Below are positions 1 to 7,963 of a stretch of DNA of 64,000 bases, piece after piece; position 1 is the stretch's first letter, and every line of letters starts with the position of its first letter. The DNA is from Candidatus Eisenbacteria bacterium (GTDB lineage: Bacteria > Desulfobacterota > Binatia > DP-6). The stretch lies in contig DATJZY010000042.1 in assembly GCA_035577985.1 (NCBI GenBank), positions 62,001-126,000 of the forward strand. Reading direction: 5' to 3'. Below the pieces are notes generated by a model. That model was not told where the DNA came from and did no database searches. It saw nothing but the letters and a program-made list of their open reading frames with translations. Both the position numbers and the translations under genes were made by a program.

Positions 1-182
1 GTCCGCGTGCGCGTGCTGTTCTCGTAGAAGAGGTTGATGACCGTCTTTCCGCGCAGCGCCGGCACCTTCTTGATGTCGCGGTCCGAGATCTCCTTGAACG
101 AGGCCGCCGAGTCGAGGATCGACGTGATGGCCTCGGCCCCCATGCCCTCGAGCCCGAGCAGGTGACGCTCCGCGAATGCCAT
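1..182 (-). CDS. pyrB: aspartate carbamoyltransferase, N-terminal part (cut by window edge)
   Basis: About 60 N-terminal residues are visible; the rest lies off the left edge. The reading [19 protein letters not shown]... runs to [18 protein letters not shown], the carbamoyl-phosphate-binding STRTR signature of the ATCase/OTCase family. The enzyme joins carbamoyl phosphate and aspartate in pyrimidine synthesis. An in-frame ATG at 194-192 overlaps the pyrR stop codon (TGATG). The ATG at 182-180 has GGAGG five bases upstream and matches the usual N-terminus, so it is preferred. The gene is coupled to pyrR and should share its attenuated transcript. The family call is firm although only a fragment is seen. 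Confidence 0.93.
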   Translation of the reverse strand, partial: MAFAERHLLGLEGMGAEAITSILDSAASFKEISDRDIKKVPALRGKTVINLFYENSTRTR

Positions 183-193
183 GCGTCCCTCCA

Positions 194-845
<652 letters not shown>

Positions 846-920
846 GTTAAAAGGTCCGTCGATCGTTCGAGCTGCGTCCACATACGCGGCGAGTCTCGTA
901 CTGTCAACAAGGAGGATCCG

Positions 921-1850
921 ATGACACCCGATCACACCGCCCTCATCCTGCATCAGTACGACACGTCGCCGTTCTCGGAGAAGATCCGCAAGGTGCTCGC
1001 GCACAAGCGCCTGGCGTGGTTCGCGGTCGAGCAGCCGAGCATCATGCCGAAGCCGGACCTCGTGCCGCTGACGGGCGGCTATCGCCGCATCCCGGTGCTG
1101 CAGATCGGCGCCGACGTGTACTGCGACTCGCAGCTGATCGCGCGCGTGCTGGAAGCGCGCCGGCCCGAGCCGACGATCTACCCCGGGCGCAGCGAAGCGA
1201 CCTGCCACGCCTGGAACCTGTGGGCGGACCGGCTCCTCTTCCTGCCGGTCGTGTCGGTCGTGTTCGCCGAGATCGGGGAGTTCGTCCCGAAGGCGTTCGT
1301 GGACGATCGGTCGCGCATGATGGCCGGACGCGACTTCGCCGAGATCTCGAAGCAGGCGCCCTACGCGCGCGACCAGCTCCGCGGCCTCGTGGCGACGCTC
1401 GACGCGCAGCTCGCCGACGGGCGGCCATTCGTCCTCGGCGATGCGTTCGGCCTGCCCGACGCCGCCTGCTACCACCCGCTGTGGTTCCTGCGCGTGGCCC
1501 CCGGCGCGCGTGACCTGCTGGCGCCCTTCGCCCACGTTGCTGCCTGGATGGGCCGCCTGGAGGCGATGGGCGACGGCGACAAGACCGTCGTCGCCCCCGC
1601 CGATGCGCTCGCGATCGCCCGCGCCGCGACGCCCGCCCCGGGAACCGTTGCGCCCGGGGAGCCGAACGGTCTCGCGGCCGGCGACGCCGTGAGCGTCACG
1701 CCGGACGACTACGGATTCGACCCGGTCGCCGGGACCCTGCACGCCGCCTCGGCGCACGAGGTGGCCGTACGGCGCATCGACCCCGCCCTGGGCGAGATCG
1801 TCGTCCACTTCCCGCGCGTCGGCTTCCGCCTGAGCGCGGTCAGTCGGTGA
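921..1850 (+). CDS. glutathione S-transferase family protein
   Basis: 309 residues. The N-terminal thioredoxin-like GST domain is seen in LHQYDTSPFSEKIRKVLAHK (the S/C-P-F-S/C active-site region), GGYRRIPVLQIG with the cis-Pro, and YCDSQLIARVLE, the glutathione gamma-glutamyl site with its Asp-Ser pair. A helical C-terminal GST domain follows to about residue 215. About 90 further residues, YGFDPVAGTLHAASAHEVAVRR onward, form an extra C-terminal segment of unknown role. The start is well supported by AAGGAGG before ATG. It is divergent from pyrR and ends convergent with, and overlapping by 11 bases, the cysteine-rich gene. The substrate cannot be told. Confidence 0.87.
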   Translation: MTPDHTALILHQYDTSPFSEKIRKVLAHKRLAWFAVEQPSIMPKPDLVPLTGGYRRIPVLQIGADVYCDSQLIARVLEARRPEPTIYPGRSEATCHAWNLWADRLLFLPVVSVVFAEIGEFVPKAFVDDRSRMMAGRDFAEISKQAPYARDQLRGLVATLDAQLADGRPFVLGDAFGLPDAACYHPLWFLRVAPGARDLLAPFAHVAAWMGRLEAMGDGDKTVVAPADALAIARAATPAPGTVAPGEPNGLAAGDAVSVTPDDYGFDPVAGTLHAASAHEVAVRRIDPALGEIVVHFPRVGFRLSAVSR

Positions 1851-3735
1851 CGACCTTCGAGGGGACGCAGAACTCCAGGCGGCGGGTGAGCGTGATCTCG
1901 AGCGGCCCGAACTGATTGTTCGTGAACGGGTGCATCGTGCCGAACGGATCGCGGTGGCGCGCCTTGTAGCAGACCAGGCTGTCCGGGTGGGACGGCGCCG
2001 TCGGGTCCTCGCCGTTCTTGTTGGCCGGCACGCAGAGGTAGCGCGGGCGCAGGACGTCCAGCGTGTGCGCCCCGAACTGGTCGACGGCGCTGACGCCCCG
2101 CTGCGGGACGAACTTCGCCGTGCCGCGGGTTCGCTTCACGGAGTAGCACTGGAAGTGGTCCGTCACCGGCGCCGCCAGCGGCGGCGTCGGACCCGACAGG
2201 CTCTTCGCCGTCGGGACCATGAGATAGGTCCGGCGGACGAGGTCGAGCGTCACCGTGCCGAACTGGTTCGTCACCGTCTGCGCCCCGATCCCCACCGGAC
2301 CGTTCGCGTCGGCATAGCCGAAGAGATGGTCCGGATCGGTCGCCGCGGTCGGATCCTCGCCGTTCTTGTCCGACGGCAGGCAGAACGGATGCGGCGTGCG
2401 GATCGGCAGCGTCGTCGTGCCGTAGCGATCCTGGATCGTCACGCCGGGGATCTTCGTGAACGCGAAGGGCTTCGTCTCGTAGCACTGGAAGTGGTTGAGG
2501 GGGAGGCACCCCAGCGTCGTGCTCGGCGTGTGGGTGCACCCCAGGAGGGCATCGCACGCGTCGATGGTGCACGCGTCCTCGTCGTCGCAGCGGGCGCTGT
2601 TGTCGACGAACTTGCACCCGTCGGTCGGGCTGCACGTGTCGTCGGTGCAGGCGTCGTCGTCGTTGCAGACGATGGGCGTGTGCGTGCATCCCGAGGCCGC
2701 CGCACACCCGTCGTCGGTGCAGGCGTCGTTGTCGTTGCAGTCGAGCTCGCTGGTCGTCTTGCAGGTGCCCGTCAGCGGATTGCAGGCTTCCGTCGTGCAG
2801 GCGTTGTTGTCGTCGCAGACGAGATCGATCGGCGGATACTCGCACTGCCCCGTCGCGGGATCGCAGACGTCGCGGGTGCAGAGGTCGTCGTCGCCGCAGG
2901 TGGGCGTCACGACGTCCGTGAACACGCACGCGCCGGTCGCCGAGTCGCACGAGTCGTCGGTGCAGGCGTTCTGGTCGTCGCAAGTCTTCGTGTCGAGGGT
3001 CTCGCATTTGCCCGTGGACGGGTTGCACGCCTCGGTCGTGCAGGCGTTGTTGTCGTCGCACGTCGTGGCGCCGGTCTGGGTGCACGCGCCCGTCTGCGGA
3101 TCGCAGACCTCCGTCGTGCACTTGTCGCCGTCGTCGCAGACGACGTCCGGATTGGAGCAGGCGGCCGAACCCGCCTTCGCCGGGTCACAGAGGTCCTGCG
3201 TGCACTTCTTCCCGTCGGCGCAGAGCAACACGGACGTCTTCTTCTGCATCGGGAACGAGCCGAGCGGCGTGTCGACCTCGCCATCGTGGAGGACGCCGCC
3301 GCTGTAGGTGGCCGTCGCCGTGATGAGGCCGCCGACGACGTCGGCCAGACTGACCGTGTACGGGATGAGCCCGCTCGTGACGTTCACCGTCGAGGGGTCG
3401 CACGGGGACAGCGTCCCGCCGACGCACGGCACGCTCGGGCTCACGACGACCGAAGTCCCGTTCGGCAGCGTCATCGTGAACGCGCCGCCTTCGAAGGCGC
3501 AGCTGCCAGCCGACGATTTGTGAACGGACACCTGATAGAAGACGCTCTCGCACTCCGAGACGCCGCCGATGACGTTCGTCACGCCGTCGCCGCGGAACAC
3601 GCGCATGTCGATCGCCACGGGGGCCGGCGTGCAGCCCGGCGGATCGACATGAGCGCGCGCGGCCGGCGCGATGGCGAGCACGGCGAGGGCCGCAACCACC
3701 GCCCGCATGGCCGTCCTGCTGCGTCGTCGAGTCAT
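1840..3735 (-). CDS. secreted cysteine-rich CTDC-repeat protein with triple C-terminal repeat (paralogue A)
   Basis: A Sec signal peptide (MTRRRSRTAMRAVVAALAVL..., cleaved near ARA-H) supports the ATG at 3735 behind a G-rich Shine-Dalgarno; an open frame to 3822 would bury the signal. An N-terminal domain of about 150 residues follows. Then come nine tandem units of the form CxDxxxCTxDxCxxxxGxC, like the Dictyostelium CTDC repeat, with Asp/Asn-rich loops (CDDNNACTTEAC) that could bind calcium. The C-terminus has three repeats of about 75 residues built on HFQCY, DQFG and LCVPANKNGEDP. The second and third parts are shared with the gene at 21279-22832; the N-terminal domain is not. The function is unknown; extracellular or surface location is inferred. 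Confidence 0.8.
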   Translation of the reverse strand: MTRRRSRTAMRAVVAALAVLAIAPAARAHVDPPGCTPAPVAIDMRVFRGDGVTNVIGGVSECESVFYQVSVHKSSAGSCAFEGGAFTMTLPNGTSVVVSPSVPCVGGTLSPCDPSTVNVTSGLIPYTVSLADVVGGLITATATYSGGVLHDGEVDTPLGSFPMQKKTSVLLCADGKKCTQDLCDPAKAGSAACSNPDVVCDDGDKCTTEVCDPQTGACTQTGATTCDDNNACTTEACNPSTGKCETLDTKTCDDQNACTDDSCDSATGACVFTDVVTPTCGDDDLCTRDVCDPATGQCEYPPIDLVCDDNNACTTEACNPLTGTCKTTSELDCNDNDACTDDGCAAASGCTHTPIVCNDDDACTDDTCSPTDGCKFVDNSARCDDEDACTIDACDALLGCTHTPSTTLGCLPLNHFQCYETKPFAFTKIPGVTIQDRYGTTTLPIRTPHPFCLPSDKNGEDPTAATDPDHLFGYADANGPVGIGAQTVTNQFGTVTLDLVRRTYLMVPTAKSLSGPTPPLAAPVTDHFQCYSVKRTRGTAKFVPQRGVSAVDQFGAHTLDVLRPRYLCVPANKNGEDPTAPSHPDSLVCYKARHRDPFGTMHPFTNNQFGPLEITLTRRLEFCVPSKVVTD

Positions 3736-3753
3736 GGGAACGCCCCCCTGCAG

Positions 3754-3790
3754 GACGGGACAACAACACAGAAACCCGTCGGTCGTAAAG
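3754..3790 (-). promoter_or_regulatory. conserved upstream block shared with the paralogue at 22832
   Basis: This 37-base block lies 18 bases before the start codon of cysteine-rich protein A. It matches 22856-22892, before paralogue B, at 31 of 37 positions, while the bases between block and start codon do not align. On the coding strand it begins CTTTACG and ends TTGTCCCGTC. A shared promoter or leader element is inferred; no sigma-70 match is convincing. Confidence 0.5.
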
Positions 3791-3870
3791 CACTTTTGGC
3801 GTGCCGCGGGGGGCGTGAACACTCGCGCCGCCGCGCGAGCCGTCTAGTACCTTGGTTGCAGACGCCATGC

Positions 3871-3890
3871 GCCGCGGCGAGCCGCGGCGA
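3871..3890 (-). terminator. hairpin after the CDF transporter gene
   Basis: Two copies of the self-complementary octamer GCCGCGGC, separated by GA, lie 13 bases past the stop codon of the 3903-4781 gene. They can form a strong hairpin. No T-run follows, so termination is only likely. Confidence 0.4.
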
Positions 3891-3902
3891 CCGAAACTGG
3901 AC

Positions 3903-4781
3903 TCAATGGGCGGGTTCGGCCGCCCGCCGGCTCTCGGCCTCGACCTGGATCGTCACGTGGTCGATGGCGAAGCGATCCCGGCACACGCAGGTGAGGTCGT
4001 TCAGCATCGTGTCGGGGGTCGAGCGCCCATCGGCGACGACATGGGCGGACAGCGCGTAGCGCCCCGTCGTCAGCGTCCAGACGTGGAGGTCGTGCACCTC
4101 CTCCACGCCGGTCACGCCTTCGAGTCCCTGCTGCAACGCCGCGAGGTCGACGTGGGCCGGCACGCCCTCCATCAGCACGTCGACGGCCTCGCCGACGAGC
4201 TTCCACGAGCTGCGCAGGATCAGGACCGCGATGGCGACGCTCGCCAGCGGATCGGCGAGCGTCCATCCCGTCGTGACGATGATCACGCCCGCGAGGATCG
4301 CGCCGACCGAGCCGAGGAGATCGGAGACGACGTGCAGGTACGCGCCGCGCAGGTTGAGACTCGCGGACTTGTGCGCGTGCAGGCGGGCGGCGACGATCGC
4401 GTTCACCGCGAGACCCGCGACGGCGATCGCGAGCATCCCTCCGCCGGCGACGCTGGGCGGCGCCTGCAGGCGGTGCCACGCCTCGAACAGCACGAAGATG
4501 ACGAGCACGGACAGCGCCACGCCGTTCACGAAGGCGGCCAGGATCTCGGCACGGTAATAGCCGAAGGTCTTCTGGGGCGACGCGGGCCGCGAGCACATCC
4601 AGAGCGCGAACCAGGTGAGGGCGAGCGCCGCGACGTCGGTGAACATGTGCACGGCATCGGTCACCAGCGCGAGGCTGTTGGTCGCGAGGCCGCCCACGAG
4701 CTCGACCAGGCACAGGCCCGCGCTCACGATGAGCCCCGAGCGCAGGGCTCCCGCTTCCTGCGTGTGGTCGCGCGCCTCCAC
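3903..4781 (-). CDS. cation diffusion facilitator (CzcD/ZitB-type metal exporter)
   Basis: 292 residues, standard CDF size. Six hydrophobic segments are followed by a cytoplasmic ferredoxin-like domain (GVTGVEEVHDLHVWTLTTGR). The metal site is visible as DAVHMFTD in the second segment and HVVSD in the fifth, the H-x3-D pairs of zinc/cadmium exporters. It exports divalent metal by proton antiport across the inner membrane. It is the last gene of surE-nlpD-apt-CDF, seven bases after apt. The histidine-rich loop found in some zinc-specific members is absent, so the metal is not settled. Confidence 0.92.
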   Translation of the reverse strand: MEARDHTQEAGALRSGLIVSAGLCLVELVGGLATNSLALVTDAVHMFTDVAALALTWFALWMCSRPASPQKTFGYYRAEILAAFVNGVALSVLVIFVLFEAWHRLQAPPSVAGGGMLAIAVAGLAVNAIVAARLHAHKSASLNLRGAYLHVVSDLLGSVGAILAGVIIVTTGWTLADPLASVAIAVLILRSSWKLVGEAVDVLMEGVPAHVDLAALQQGLEGVTGVEEVHDLHVWTLTTGRYALSAHVVADGRSTPDTMLNDLTCVCRDRFAIDHVTIQVEAESRRAAEPAH

Positions 4782-4788
4782 GTCCGCC

Positions 4789-5304
4789 TCAGTCGTAGCG
4801 GACGAGCGCGTGTACCTCGTGTGGCGCCAGGCGCGCGCGGCCGCGGAGGAAGCCGAGCTCGATCACGAACGCGCACGCGGCGACCTTCCCCCCGCACTGC
4901 TGGACGAGCTGGATCGCCGCCGTCGCCGTCCCGCCGGTCGCCAGCAGGTCGTCGATGAGGAGCACCCGGTGGCCGCCGGCGACGGCGTCATGGTGGATCT
5001 CGAGGGTGTCGGTCCCGTACTCGAGCTCGTAGCTCGCCTGGTGCGTTCGGTACGGAAGCTTGCCGGGCTTGCGCACGATGGCGATCCCGGTGCCGAGCGA
5101 GAGCGCCGCGGCGGCCCCGATGATGAAGCCGCGCGACTCGATCCCGAGCACCGTGTCGACGCGGCCCCGGTACGGCGCCACCAGCGCGTCGACCATCGAA
5201 TGGAAGGCCGGGCCGTCGGCGAGCAGCGGCGTGATGTCCTTGAACACGATCCCCGGCTTGGGGAAGTCGGGAATGTCACGGATGAGACGTTTGAAGTCCG
5301 TCAT
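4789..5304 (-). CDS. apt: adenine phosphoribosyltransferase
   Basis: 171 residues, the typical Apt length. RDIPDFPKPGIVFKDITPLL is the Apt N-terminal signature and VLLIDDLLATGGTATAA the PRPP-binding loop. It converts adenine and PRPP to AMP in purine salvage. Its ATG overlaps the TGA of the preceding nlpD-like gene (ATGA), indicating translational coupling. Confidence 0.97.
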   Translation of the reverse strand: MTDFKRLIRDIPDFPKPGIVFKDITPLLADGPAFHSMVDALVAPYRGRVDTVLGIESRGFIIGAAAALSLGTGIAIVRKPGKLPYRTHQASYELEYGTDTLEIHHDAVAGGHRVLLIDDLLATGGTATAAIQLVQQCGGKVAACAFVIELGFLRGRARLAPHEVHALVRYD

Positions 5305-6008
5305 GGTGCGGGCGCCCCCCGAGACGCCGTCCTTCGCGGTGGTAGGTAGTAGAGCGGATTGCGAGCGACGTTGTCCTTGCGGACTTCGAAGTGCAGATTC
5401 GGCTGCGACGTCTCCCCCGTCTCGCCGACCTCGCCGATGACGTCCCCCTGGCGCACGATCGTGCCCACGAGGATCGTGTTGTCCTGGTTGTGCGCGTACA
5501 CCGTCGCATAGCCGTCGCCGTGCTCGATGATGACGATGTTCCCGTAGCCCCGCAGCTCGTCGCTGTAGAGCACGCGACCGCCGCGCGCCGCGCGCACCGG
5601 CGTGCCGGTCGGTGCAGCGATGTCGATGCCGTCGTGATGCGCGTCGCCGCGCATCCCGAACGTCGACGTGACCGCGCCCTCGACCGGCCAGACGAAGGGC
5701 GAGCGGTCCGGCGGCAGCTCGCTCTCCGCCGGTTGGTCGTCGCGCGAGCGCGCCGGCGTGATGAGCGCGACCGGCAGCTCGCGCGTCGCATTCGGGATCA
5801 CGAGCTTGTCGCCTACCTCGATGCGGCTCGGATCGGTGATGCCGTTGGCGCGTGCCAGCTCCCGGTAGTCCACCCCGTAGGCCTTCCCGATCCGGTAGAG
5901 GTTCTCGCCCGGCTTCACCTGGTGTCGGAACGCGGAGGTCGTCGGCCGGCAGGCGCTCGCGAGCGCGAGCGCTCCCAGCACCACGATGACCGCCACCTGC
6001 CGCACCAC
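5301..6008 (-). CDS. LysM-M23 lipoprotein, NlpD-like amidase activator (degenerate active site)
   Basis: 235 residues. The lipoprotein signal ends LASAC (Cys20). A LysM domain (residues 28-73, HQVKPGENLYRIGKAYGV) precedes an LytM/M23 domain (about 108-222). H125 and D129 of HxxxD and the YAH histidine (H173) are present, but the final HxH motif reads NLH (N204-L205-H206), so the catalytic first histidine is lost. E. coli NlpD has a similar loss (RLH) and acts by activating the AmiC amidase, not by cutting peptidoglycan. The surE neighbour supports NlpD homology. Amidase activation at the outer membrane during cell separation is inferred. Confidence 0.85.
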   Translation of the reverse strand: MVRQVAVIVVLGALALASACRPTTSAFRHQVKPGENLYRIGKAYGVDYRELARANGITDPSRIEVGDKLVIPNATRELPVALITPARSRDDQPAESELPPDRSPFVWPVEGAVTSTFGMRGDAHHDGIDIAAPTGTPVRAARGGRVLYSDELRGYGNIVIIEHGDGYATVYAHNQDNTILVGTIVRQGDVIGEVGETGETSQPNLHFEVRKDNVARNPLYYLPPRRTASRGAPAP

Positions 6009-6023
6009 CGCACCCTTCTTACC

Positions 6024-6785
6024 CTACGGCCACGTGCCCTGCACGGGGGCGAGGGAGTCGAAGGCGCGATAGTTCGTCAGATCGAGCTGGATCGGCGTGA
6101 TGGAGATCAGGCCCTGGTGCACGGCGTGGAAGTCGGTCCCCTCCTCGGCGACGAACGGAACCTCCTCGCCGGCGATCCAGTAGTACTTCCGCCCCCGGGG
6201 ATCGACCTTCTCGACGATCGCGTCGCCGTAGCGCCGGCGCCCCATGCGCGTGAGCGCGACCCCGCGTGGCGTCGGGCCCTCGAACTCCTGCGGGACGTTG
6301 ACGTTGAGGAGCGTGTCGGCGGGCAGCCCGTGCGCCAGCACCCAGGCGGCGACCCGGCCCGCGAACGCCTTGGCGATCGCGAAGTCGAACGTCCCCCGCC
6401 CGATGAGCGAGAGCGCGATCGACGGCACGCCGAGCAGCGTGCCCTCCATCGCCGCGCTCACCGTGCCCGAGTACGTCACGTCGTCGCCCAGGTTCGCGCC
6501 CCGGTTGATCCCCGAGACGAGGAGCGCCGGGCGCGTCTTGAGGATGCCGTTGAGGGCCAGGTTCACGCAGTCGGTCGGCGTGCCGTCGACGGTGTAGCGT
6601 CCGGGTCCGACCGACTCGATCCGCAGCGGGCGATGCAGCGTCAGCGCGTGGCTGCACGCGCTCTGCTCGCGGTCGGGCGCGACGACCACCACCTCGCCGA
6701 GGGCTGCCATGGCGTCCGCCAGCGCCGCGATCCCCAGCGAGTGAATCCCGTCGTCGTTCGAGACGAGGATGAGCGGGGCGGACAT
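6024..6785 (-). CDS. surE: 5'/3'-nucleotidase SurE
   Basis: 253 residues, normal SurE length. The start at 6785 gives LILVSNDDGIHSLGIAAL, the metal-binding N-terminus (NDDG); upstream codons in the same frame run through the tRNA gene and are not coding. Other SurE marks are APDREQSACSHALTL and SGINRGANLGDDVTYSGTV. It dephosphorylates nucleoside monophosphates and is linked to stationary-phase survival. The surE-nlpD order is the one seen in many proteobacteria (there with pcm and rpoS, both absent here). Confidence 0.96.
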   Translation of the reverse strand: MSAPLILVSNDDGIHSLGIAALADAMAALGEVVVVAPDREQSACSHALTLHRPLRIESVGPGRYTVDGTPTDCVNLALNGILKTRPALLVSGINRGANLGDDVTYSGTVSAAMEGTLLGVPSIALSLIGRGTFDFAIAKAFAGRVAAWVLAHGLPADTLLNVNVPQEFEGPTPRGVALTRMGRRRYGDAIVEKVDPRGRKYYWIAGEEVPFVAEEGTDFHAVHQGLISITPIQLDLTNYRAFDSLAPVQGTWP

Positions 6786-6801
6786 GGAGCGCGGTGAAGG
6801 T

Positions 6802-6849
6802 GCCACCAAGGTGGCGGCGCTGCAAGCGACACGCCGCCACCTTCGTGGC
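6802..6849. repeat. 18-bp inverted repeat between tRNA-Pro and surE
   Basis: Arms at 6802-6819 and 6832-6849 are complementary with one mismatch around a 12-base loop. The hairpin begins six bases after the tRNA 3' end in transcription direction and stops 16 bases before the surE start. It could terminate the tRNA transcript or mark a processing site; there is no T-run. Confidence 0.6.
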
Positions 6850-6854
6850 GTCAG

Positions 6855-6928
6855 TCGGGGCGAGCCGATTTGAACGGCCGACCACTCGCACCCCAAGCGA
6901 GTGCGCTACCGGGCTGCGCCACGCCCCG
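6855..6928 (-). tRNA. tRNA-Pro (anticodon GGG)
   Basis: A full 74-nt cloverleaf: acceptor CGGGGCG/CGCCCCG with discriminator A, D stem GCGC/GCGC, anticodon stem CTCGC/GCGAG with loop TTGGGGT (anticodon GGG), and T arm with TTCAAAT loop. CCA is not encoded. It reads CCC and CCU proline codons. Confidence 0.96.
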
Positions 6929-6942
6929 CCGTGATCGGCAAC

Positions 6943-6971
6943 CTCTTAGGGGTCGGCCCGTGGGCAGTCAA
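6943..6971 (-). promoter_or_regulatory. promoter of tRNA-Pro
   Basis: TTGACT (6971-6966) and TAAGAG (6948-6943) with 17-base spacing lie directly upstream of the tRNA. The position fits a start within about 10 bases of the tRNA 5' end. Confidence 0.6.
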
Positions 6972-7173
6972 GCGACAGTCAGCGCGTTGACACGTCCGCG
7001 CACGCGTCGGCCGAAATGCGCGCCGCGGTGTCAAATTGGCGGCGAGCGCGGCAGTTTCTCGCCACGCGGCGAGCCCTCGTGCGCGCAAACGGCTGCGCAG
7101 CTTCACGAGTTGCAAGCACCGGCGCCGCTGGCCCGCGCCTTGCACTCGCCATGTCACGCCGGAGGGCACACAC

Positions 7174-7668
7174 ATGTCGAAGAACGTCGCAACCGAAGCC
7201 GCAGCGGCACTCGAGCAGACCCAGGACGCACGCGACCCGGGACCGCGCCCGCGCGACCCCGAGATCCTCGCCGAGCTCTTCGCGCCCGAAGTGGTGCTGC
7301 CCGAGCAGCTGACACAGGGCTATCGTCGCGACAGCTACGTCTCCGGTGAGAAGGCCCTCATGCTCGCCGTCCTCGAGGACGGCATCCGCTGCTTCCAGGA
7401 GCATCTCACGAACCCGCGCTCCAACCCGCGGCTGCTGTCGAAGCAGGCCGAGGAGTGGATCCGCGCGGTCGACTACGAGTGGCCCTTCTCGTTCAACAAC
7501 GTGTGCGAGACGCTCGGCATCGATCCCGAAGCGCTGCGCGAGAAGCTCGTCACGTGGAAGGCGCAGCGGATCGCGTCGATGGAAACCGCCAACGGCGGCC
7601 CGACGCCGGCCGAGAAGAAGGTCTACCGCCTCCACCTGCGCACCAAGCGCACGAGCGGCGTTCGGTAA
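7174..7668 (+). CDS. conserved hypothetical protein
   Basis: 164 residues from the ATG at 7174, which has GGAGGG seven bases upstream; an open frame from 7036 has no such site. The segment AVLEDGIRCFQEHL...AEEWIRAVDYEWPFSFNNVCETLGIDP...LREKLVTW resembles a small soluble protein of unknown function that I recall as widespread in deltaproteobacterial and Nitrospira-like genomes (pattern W-I...W-P-F-S-F-x-N-[IV]-C-E-x-L-G-[IL]-D-P). The C-terminus is basic. The LGIDPEALREKL stretch looks like a helix-turn-helix half, but nothing proves DNA binding. It stands alone on the plus strand and is followed by a hairpin. Confidence 0.75.
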   Translation: MSKNVATEAAAALEQTQDARDPGPRPRDPEILAELFAPEVVLPEQLTQGYRRDSYVSGEKALMLAVLEDGIRCFQEHLTNPRSNPRLLSKQAEEWIRAVDYEWPFSFNNVCETLGIDPEALREKLVTWKAQRIASMETANGGPTPAEKKVYRLHLRTKRTSGVR

Positions 7669-7670
7669 CT

Positions 7671-7692
7671 CCAGCCCGAGCTACCGGGCTGG
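7671..7692 (+). terminator. hairpin after the 7174-7668 gene
   Basis: CCAGCCCG and CGGGCTGG pair around a six-base loop, three bases past the stop codon. No T-run follows, so it is a GC-type terminator or 3'-end stabiliser. Confidence 0.5.
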
Positions 7693-7719
7693 GATCGGAC
7701 GCGTAGGCCGCCGCGCTCT

Positions 7720-7776
7720 GCTACGCGCGGGCGGCATGTCGCGGCCGGCTAAGCCGGCGCGACAACGCTAGTACGC
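7720..7776 (-). repeat. REP-like hairpin repeat, copy 1 (inverted)
   Basis: 57-base element whose core hairpin is at 7737-7764. In minus orientation it runs GCGTACTAG..., stem TGTCGCG, CCGGC, loop TTA, GCCGG, a bulged C, CGCGACA, then TGCCG...GCGCGT. It matches copies 2 and 3 in length and order, with paired base changes in the stem. It points opposite to copy 2, 80 bases away. The 7777-7856 spacer holds nothing recognisable. Confidence 0.7.
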
Positions 7777-7856
7777 CTGAGCCGCGTGTTTGCGCGCGAC
7801 GTGCTCCGATCCTGCGACACCGCGACGGTCGATTTCCGCGGCATCCGGGAAGCCGC

Positions 7857-7961
7857 GCGTACCTAGTATGGCGCGCCGGCTTTGCCGGCCGCGCCATGCC
7901 GATCGCACGTACCACCGACGCTACACCCTCGCCCCCGACCCAAGACGAAGTCTTGGGTCGG
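7857..7961 (+). repeat. REP-like composite repeat, copy 2 (hairpin plus 12-bp-stem hairpin)
   Basis: The first part, 7857-7913, is the 57-base REP-like unit (hairpin 7868-7897, loop TTT). The second part, 7914-7961, ends in a perfect 12-bp stem (CCGACCCAAGAC, 7935-7946, with 7950-7961). The same two-part arrangement occurs at 22958-23068. Both copies lie just past the 3' end of a minus-strand operon. Confidence 0.72.
7935..7961 (-). terminator. hairpin terminator of the thrS-ihfA operon
   Basis: Perfect 12-bp stem with a three-base loop, beginning two bases after the ihfA stop codon. The stem is identical to the one after lepB (23042-23068). There is no U-tract, so termination without Rho is uncertain. 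Confidence 0.6.
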
Positions 7962-7963
7962 AG

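Noticed and set aside
3790-3825. GGCACG...TGC resembling a sigma-54 site upstream of the shared block
   Set aside because: GG-GC spacing is 12 and not 10, and it is absent from the paralogue.
1930-4059. 709-residue plus-strand open frame
   Set aside because: Antisense to the cysteine-rich protein; the repeats mirror the CTDC units, no signal or domain.
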